Origin: Pseudoalteromonas piscicida
Lineage (GTDB): Bacteria > Pseudomonadota > Gammaproteobacteria > Enterobacterales > Alteromonadaceae
Assembly: GCF_002208135.1 (NCBI RefSeq)
Contig: NZ_CP021646.1
Span: forward strand, 3,226,001-3,290,000
DNA length: 64,000 nucleotides
Reading direction: 5' to 3'
Below the pieces are notes generated by a model, which made no database searches, was not told where the DNA came from, and saw only the letters and a list, made by a program, of their open reading frames with translations. Both the position numbers and the translations under genes were made by a program. Shown piece by piece: positions 27,210-36,200 of this stretch (within the stretch, counting starts at the first letter, position 1; every line of letters begins with the position of its first letter).

Positions 27210-30200
27210 TGCCCACCTCGGTGTAGCTTTCCTGAATCGCTGGGATCACGGCTGGTATTATTTCCATTTCTATTGTTAAAGATTGCTCACTAGTATCAGC
27301 ATGATGTGTTAACCACTGAGCGACCTGCTCCAACGCAGCTTCTGCCTGATATTGAGCTTGTGAATTTTCGATTTCATAAGCCAGTCGAATGATGACTGGT
27401 TGTTGTGCGACTTGCGTTAGTAGCGCTTTGAGTTGTTGTTGATATTGATGAGCTAATTCATTGTTATTAAATGCCTTAGCATTTAACTGCACCCGTGCAA
27501 CGTGATGAATATTGGCAGCAAAGTCTACTCGACTCGCTTTACCTCTGGTTAGTCGTACAACCCTTGGATTTTCACTCGTTACGCGGAAACCTGATGGCAA
27601 ACTGCGCGTATCTAGCTTCAATATGAAGTTACTGCCGCGCACGGCATTTGGCACATCTGCACAACTTAAATGATAACGGCCAAATTCATCGGTAGTTATC
27701 CAAAGCCCCTGAGCTGTGGCAATTTTAATGCCCGCCAGTCCTTTTTCTGTCTCGTCCTGATAGCCATTTCTGTTCAAGTCATTAAATACTTGGCCACGAA
27801 TATCACTACAATCAAACACAGGATCAGGAATAACACGCACACTTGCAGTAGCAATGTTAGAAATACGTTGCCCCTGATAAGGTAGCTGGCCATTCACTCC
27901 ACCAGTTATAGCTGTCGTAATGTCTTTTGGGGTACGAATAGAAGGCACATTAACTGGCAGATCGCCATAAACCAGTTCAGCCCAAGCTTGATTGGTATAC
28001 TGCGCCTCCACAACACCTGCACCAACAACCGCAAGTAGCTCGATGCGCTTTGTTTCTTCAGCGGCAAGTGACTGAGCAAACCAAATGAGCTGTCTGCCGT
28101 ACTGATGAGGTTCAGCTTTCCTACCGTCAATATGCGCGCTGCCTTTTACGTATTTAAGCCCCGGCGGTAATCTATCAACGAAGGCTATATCGTCTAGTGA
28201 TATAGCCGAGCGGTTGCTAAAACTTAACTGATAAGGCACTAATTCCCCCACTACTACATCTTGCTTTAGTGCCTGTTTTGCTACTTGAATAACAGTGCTA
28301 TCTAGAGGATCAAGCGGGATATGATTGTTCACCACATTCGCCGATGGCAGCTGTGGGTCAATTTCAAAGCGCAAGTAATATTGGGTAGACTGATTAGATT
28401 GCGCAATCTCTCTAGAGTGTTGTGGACAACGACTCGGTAAATGAATCAGGGCATCTAGAGGTGGTACATTACCAGATTGATGAACTTTTACTGGTAAATC
28501 ACTTGCACCTACAATTAAGGTATTATCACATGCCACGATGCTGCTGTGCGAAACGCTGAAATAGCCTTTTGGTGCAGTTATTTCGAGTGTGTAATGGCCT
28601 TGTGGTGCTCCTGCAAACAGCAAAAATTGATAGAAACCATCATCGCCTGTCGATTGCTCTACGTTACCGCTACCACCGACTAGGTGAAGATCTGGTTTAA
28701 AGCCTTTAGGACCATGGATCTTAACCACTGCGTCAGCTATCGGCAGACGCGTTTTGGTATCATATACCACACCGGATGGATCTACCGGTAACGACTGATT
28801 ATCCTCATGCTCTCCCGCACTTAAGCGTAAATTTAGGATCGTACCTTTAGCGGTAGAAACTTCAGGATCATCCGATATCGGTGTGCCGTATATTATCCCA
28901 CCTTGTGGGTGACGGAATCTAACTTCATAGGTACCAATCGGCAGCCCATCAAAAATATAATTGCCATCTGCCCCAGATTGCACAACAGCGATTGGCTCAG
29001 CATCTAGAGAATTTGCTTCTCCAGTCATCAGATCCGGTAGCAGCTCGACTTGCCAACCATCCAGACCGTGATTATCGTCCTTATGGCGGTTATGATTTTT
29101 ATCGAGCCAAACTAAGCCGCTGATACTAGCGGGGTCGAGCAATTGCTCACCAAAATCATACTGTGTTGCATCCGTAATATGTGAGGTGAACACAATACCG
29201 CTTAGCTCATCATTACCAACAATACCTCCCAGACTACCTACGCTATCTAAGCCATCCTGAGTATTTTCTGGTTGCTTTTCCAATAGGGTGTAGCCTGCTT
29301 TACTTGGTAACGGTAAGTTACGTAGCTGGTATCGCCCATAACCGTCTGTTTGCGTTACCCTAGAGATAAAGTGACCATCAAGATCATGACCTTGAATGCG
29401 TAGCTCAACATCAGATAGGCCAATTTCATTTTCTTCTTTAATGCCATTGTCGTTGAGATCAACATATACTCGGCCAGAAACATGGCTTCCACGCTCAGCA
29501 AAATTATATTGCTCACCTTGCTCACCCAACTTAACAGGAATATTCAAAAAGCGATCTTGCAGTTGCTCACCACCTAAAGAACCTAACTGCTCTTTGCCAT
29601 CTAGCCAAGCACTAGGCTGATGTTGCAGAATTTGATAAGTACCTGGGTGCAAATAATCAAATTGATAAAAACCATCACGATCACTTGCTGTTTTTAACTT
29701 AACTTCATCACCGGCTGTCGTTGTGCCGTGCAGCTTAATCGTCGCTCCCTCAACACCAATACTTTCCGCACTATCACGGATACCATTCTCATTGCTATCG
29801 ACCCATACATAACCACTTAATGAAGCCCGTGGTAACTCCGCAAAGTCAAAATAACGATATTCGCCGAGCTTCGAAACCGCAGCCATATCAATAATATCTC
29901 TACCTTTAGAGTTCGCTACCACAGCCCCCAATGCAGATTCATAACCATCGATAAAGTTTACAGGTTGCGTGAGCTGAACAAGTTGGTAGCCGCTACTGTC
30001 ACTTGGCGGCAGTGCATTAAAACTGTAGTAACCGTTTTTGTCTGTCACCGTTTCCTGCTCAATGGGGCGGCCCCGATAATCAACGCCTTGGATCCGAATT
30101 GAGCTATCAGAGATCATTTCACGTGCGTGAGTTTCGACTAATAAACCAGTGTCATTAGTATCAACAAATACCCGACCAGAAACCGCGATACCATATGATT

Positions 30201-33200
30201 CAGTGAAGTTATAATTTTGCTGTTGCTGGCCTGCTGTAAGCTTAATAGTTGCGATCTTATCGGTACGCTCGCTATCTGCTACTTTCACTCCTGCACGATA
30301 GTCAACACTATCAAGATAATTTTGCGGCTGTGTTTGCGTCAAAGTGTATCCAGCATCATTACTCGCTGTGATATCTACGAATTCATAATGACCTCGAGAG
30401 TTAGTCACGGTTGAAATAGCAACCGTCTGACCCGCCACATCAACTCCGCTCAGAGTCAACGAGACATTGGCTATGCCATACTCATTATCTTGATAAGTAC
30501 CATCTTGATTTTCATCAATAAATACATTGCCAGATAAGCGCGATACGGAAAGCTCAGCAAAACCAAATAGCGAGGATGAAGTCACCACAAAGGTGTCGTT
30601 CTTTGCTGTATTGACGACATCACCATTAATAGACTCTTTACCATCAACATAGCCCTGAGGTTGCTGCTCAAAGAGTGTATAACCTTGTGCAGAGGGAGAC
30701 AGACGTTCAAAACTGACTATTCCTGAAGTGCCCGTCTCCCTCTCACGATTTATCTGATTTCCATAAATGTCTTGCCCCGTAAGCGTCACTGTAACACCAG
30801 CGATCCCCTTTTCGTCGGCTTGCTTTACACCATCATGATTAAGATCAGCAAAAACGATTGCGTCAACCTCAATACTGCGATCTTCTTGCTCTGTAAAGCG
30901 CAGATCAGTAATGACTCCCGCAGCACTTAGCATGATGTCAGCAACAGTATCAGCGCCTACTACCTTCCCTTCAGACGTATAATCTTGACCATCTATGTAG
31001 CCTGCTGGCTGGCTTTGAGAAACTTGATAACCTTGAGGGTTGGCAGCAGGTAACTGAGAAAAAGTGAATAAGCCTGTACCATCGCTATACTCGACGCGTT
31101 TTACATCTTTACCAACATGGTCTTTGCCCGTTAGCAACAACTCTACTGAGCTAAGCGGGTAATCATTTTCATCGAGTACGCCGTTTTGGTTATGATCGAC
31201 AAATACTCGACCAGAAATAACAGCATCAGCAATAGGCACACGCTCAGTAAAGGTAAAGTTTGCACTCTGCCCTTCGCTTAAAATGATCTTGGTAAATGTG
31301 TCACTTTGGTCACTACCTGTCACTTTTTGCTTTTCTTGATAGTCAAAGCCATCTAGATAAGGAGATTTTTGCTCTGCGCTTAACGTGTAACCAGTAAGAT
31401 CAGAAGCCATCAACCCTGCAAACTCAAACTCCCCTTTTGTATTAGTTTTAACTTCACGACTGAGCGATTGCTCAAGTATGTTGCGGCCTTTAAGCGTTAC
31501 TACAACTCCTGGAAGCACGACTTCTTCTTTTTGCAACTTTCCATCTTCGTTGGCGTCCACAAAAACTTTGCCATTAATACGTGCATCGCTCGGCGGTAAA
31601 TGTTTAGTAAGATTAAAACGTAATACTTCTTTGTTTCCTAAAATGATCCCTGTAATCTGCTCAGCGCCCGTTTGGACATCGCTCTGTTGTGAGTTAGCGA
31701 TAACACTATAACGCTCGGAATTTACTGCTGACTGATAATCCAAACCATCTCGATATGGCTTAACGTGCTGATAGGTGAGTGTAAAACCGGCACTATCTGG
31801 CGTGAATAAGCGCTCAAACTTAAACTCTCCATTAAGATCTGTGGTGGTAGTTAGGGTCTTCTTTTCTCCTGCAAGTGTATTTGCACTCAATGTTACAGAA
31901 ACCGAGTCTAATACCTTTTCTGCTGCTTGATACAGTCCATCCGTTACTCCGTCGCCATTCGCATTTTGACTATCGACAAACATCCGTCCAGAAATCGTTC
32001 TACTTGGTAGTAATTCGGTAAAATCAACCACGATAGACTGATTTGCTGATGTAAGCGGCGGCACTTTGATTACGTCAGAAATAACAATGGTGGGGGTATT
32101 GTTACGGACATAGTTAGAACCATCCATGTAACCTGCATCCTCTTCCACATATTCCTGAATCAGCGTATAGCTATCTGAGTCTGCTGGTAGCAAATCGTTA
32201 AACTGGTATAGCCCATCATTGTCCGTGCGCTTTTCAACCTTAACACTATTACCAAACACATCTTGACCCGACAATATAAGTACAATGCCTGACAGCGCTA
32301 TTTCGGTATCTTGATATTGACCGTCTGGTTTACCATTTGCGGCTAACGTGTCGACAAACACACGTCCTGAAATAGAGCCTGCTTGAAGCTTGGTGAAGTT
32401 AACTACACGGGCGCTGTTTGTCGTAAAAGTCAGCCCTGTGATGTTGTTTTTGGCTACCCCTTCGGTGCTGTTATCAACATAGCTGCGCCCCGCTAAGTAA
32501 CCTGAGATTGTGTCTGGTTGAGTCACCGTATAACCCTCAGCAACCTCAGGGAGATTGTCAAAACGATACTCCCCACTTGCACTTGTTAGCACTTCGCGCG
32601 TTTGTGTTGTTCCACCGGCTTGCCAACTCAGTACGACTTTAATGTCTTTGAGTGCCTTTTCGGTATCTTGATATTGACCGTCTGGTTTTCCATTTGCGGC
32701 TAACGTATCAACAAACACACGCCCTGAGATAGAGCCTGCTTGAAGCTTGGTGAAGTTAACTACACGGGCGCTGTTTGTCGTAAAAGTCAGCCCTGTGATG
32801 TTGTTTTTGGCTACCCCTTCGGTGCTGTTATCAACATAGCTGCGCCCCGCTAAGTAACCTGAGATTGTGTCTGGTTGAGTCACCGTATAACCCTCAGCCA
32901 CCTCAGGGAGATTGTCAAAACGATACTCCCCACTTGCACTTGTTAGCACTTCGCGCGTTTGTGTTGTTCCACCGGCTTGCCAACTCAGTACCACTTTGAT
33001 GTCTTTGAGTGCCTTTTCGGTATCTTGATATTGACCGTCTGGTTTACCATTTGCGGCTAACGTGTCGACAAACACACGTCCTGAAATAGAGCCTGCTTGA
33101 AGCTTGGTGAAGTTCACTACACGGGCGCTGTTGGTCGTAAAAGTCAGCCCTGTGATGTTGTTTTTGGCTACCCCTTCGGCGCTGTTATCAACATAGCTGC

Positions 33201-36200
33201 GCCCCGCTAAGTAACCTGAGATTGTGTCTGGTTGAGTCACCGTATAACCCTCAGCCACCTCAGGGAGATTGTCAAAACGATACTCCCCACTTGCACTTGT
33301 TAGCACTTCGCGCGTTTGTGTTGTTCCACCGGCTTGCCAACTCAGTACGACTTTAATGTCTTTGAGTGCCTTTTCGGTATCTTGATATTGACCGTCTGGT
33401 TTTCCATTTGCGGCTAACGTATCAACAAACACACGCCCTGAGATAGAGCCTGCTTGAAGCTTGGTGAAGTTAACTACACGGGCGCTGTTTGTCGTAAAAG
33501 TCAGCCCTGTGATGTTGTTTTTGGCTACCCCTTCGGTGCTGTTATCAACATAGCTGCGCCCCGCTAAGTAACCTGAGATTGTGTCTGGTTGAGTCACCGT
33601 ATAACCCTCAGCCACCTCAGGGAGATTGTCAAAACGATACTCCCCACTTGCACTTGTTAGCACTTCGCGCGTTTGTGTTGTTCCACCGGCTTGCCAACTC
33701 AGTACGACTTTAATGTCTTTGAGTGCCTTTTCGGTATCTTGATATTGACCGTCTGGTTTTCCATTTGCGGCTAACGTATCAACAAACACACGCCCTGAGA
33801 TAGAGCCTGCTTGAAGCTTGGTGAAGTTAACTACACGGGCGCTGTTTGTCGTAAAAGTCAGCCCTGTGATGTTGTTTTTGGCTACCCCTTCGGTGCTGTT
33901 ATCAACATAGCTGCGCCCCGCTAAGTAACCTGAGATTGTGTCTGGTTGAGTCACCGTATAACCCTCAGCCACCTCAGGGAGATTGTCAAAACGATACTCC
34001 CCACTTGCACTTGTTAGCACTTCGCGCGTTTGTGTTGTTCCACCGGCTTGCCAACTCAGTACCACTTTGATGTCTTTGAGTGCCTTTTCGGTATCTTGAT
34101 ATTGACCGTCTGGTTTACCATTTGCGGCTAACGTGTCGACAAACACACGTCCTGAAATAGAGCCTGCTTGAAGCTTGGTGAAGTTAACTACACGGGCGCT
34201 GTTGGTCGTAAAAGTCAGCCCTGTGATGTTGTTTTTGGCTACCCCTTCGGTGCTGTTATCAACATAGCTGCGCCCCGCTAAGTAACCTGAGATTGTGTCT
34301 GGTTGAGTCACCGTATAACCCTCAGCAACCTCAGGGAGATTGTCAAAACGATACTCCCCACTTGCACTTGTTAGCACTTCGCGCGTTTGTGTTGTTCCAC
34401 CGGCTTGCCAACTCAATACGACTTTAATGTCTTTGAGTGCCTTTTCGGTATCTTGATATTGACCGTCTGGTTTGCCATTTGCGGCTAACGTGTCGACAAA
34501 CACACGCCCTGAGATAACATTGGCAATCAGCGTGTCATTGACTTTGTTCGAAATAGTAGAGGTATTATTGGCTAAATTAGTATCGGCACCGTCCGTTTCT
34601 ACCGTTGCCGTGTTTGTCAGTGTCTTATCACTCGGCTGTGACTTTGCTTTCACCGAGATCTTAGCTTGTACGCTTTCACCCGCATTTAAGCGATCATTAC
34701 TACAACGGATCCGTGTTTTACTATCAACACTATCGACTACACAATTTGTACCTCCGATAGTTGGCGTACCTACCAACTCTAAATACTCAGGCAATACATC
34801 AAAAATAGTATTGTTTACGGCATCTCCTGGCCCCTGATTTACAACATCTAAGGTGTACGTAAATACCTCGTTCAGTGCAACTTCTGACTTGGATACGGTT
34901 TTTTGGATTGCAAGATCAACGGCAACACGGATAGAAGTAGTCACAGGAATAGTATTATCCGTTGTCGACTCTTCTGACTCGTTAGAGGTAACAGTCACGG
35001 TATTATGTACAACATCAGCCGTGTCTTTAGGTTGTACCAAGGCTTTAAAATGCATGTATCTACGGTAAATATTTTTTTGGGTAGCGCTGCCGGTACTATT
35101 TAAACTTTCTTGTAGGTCATTCTCATCCAGCGTAGCGCTTCCTGCGTTGAGCGGTCCCTGACACTGTATGGAGGTTGTACTTTTAATCACAGCAGCGAGG
35201 TTGTCACAGCGATTGGTTTGATTGCTACATGACTTTGGATTATCTGAATCACAAAGGAACTGTAGTTCGGCATTAGAGCCGGGGTTCATAGTAAAGCTAT
35301 AGCGCACGCCACTTGCAACAGAGAGACCACCTTGGTTGTCGCTCAAATATTCAAGATCAACTTGATACACCAAACGGTTATCTTTAGCTTCTTGATTGCT
35401 GGCAGTATTCAATGCTGAAGAAAGGCGTTGATTGACCGCGCTTAGACTATTATTTTGCGTGTTAGTTGGCTGAGCAAACCAAGGAAGAGGATCTCTGTTT
35501 TCATTCACCTCAACTTTAAGATTTACCATTCTTGGATTAATGATGAGTTTATTAACTTTGCGGTTATCCGTCACACTCCATTCATTTTCGTCAATGATAG
35601 TCGTATTTGCACGCACATCAGCAGCACGCATTTGCTGACTTGCTACCACTGAAATGGTGTTTAAATCCCAGGCTTGCTTTGTTGGGCTGCTTTTACCTCG
35701 TAGATGGATTTCTAGTGTTTTCACCTCTCCTGGCGCCAACGTGCCAATAGCACAACTCACCCCACCTTCAATTTCGCTGCATGTTGGTGGTAGTGATAGC
35801 AGCCTCACAAGTTCCCCCGCCTGCGCATCTAAAACGTGAGTTACATAAACATTCGTTGCACTTAGTGCACCAAAGTTACCCACTTCAATCGTTTGTATCG
35901 CACGGTCGCCGCTATATACCTTGTTAGGAGTAATTGCATTGCTCAGTAAAACTAAGTTATACAATGAGCGTGTTGTAGTGACTGAAGTTGCGGTATTATT
36001 GGCCGTGTTTGCATCGCTATGTGATGTTGTTGCAATGGTTGCGGTATTGGTGATTTTGCCTGCAGGCACACTAAACGGACGACTAACCTCAACATCAACC
36101 TGTAATGTTTCCCCTACTTTAAACTTAGAGCCGCTTGCCAATCGGCAGGTGATATTTTTTGTTTGTGCATTAATTACAGCGCTGTCATCACAATTAAAAA

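Noticed and set aside
34472..34837. 121-codon plus-strand ORF within the giant gene
   Set aside because: It is a shadow of the repeat-rich minus-strand coding frame.
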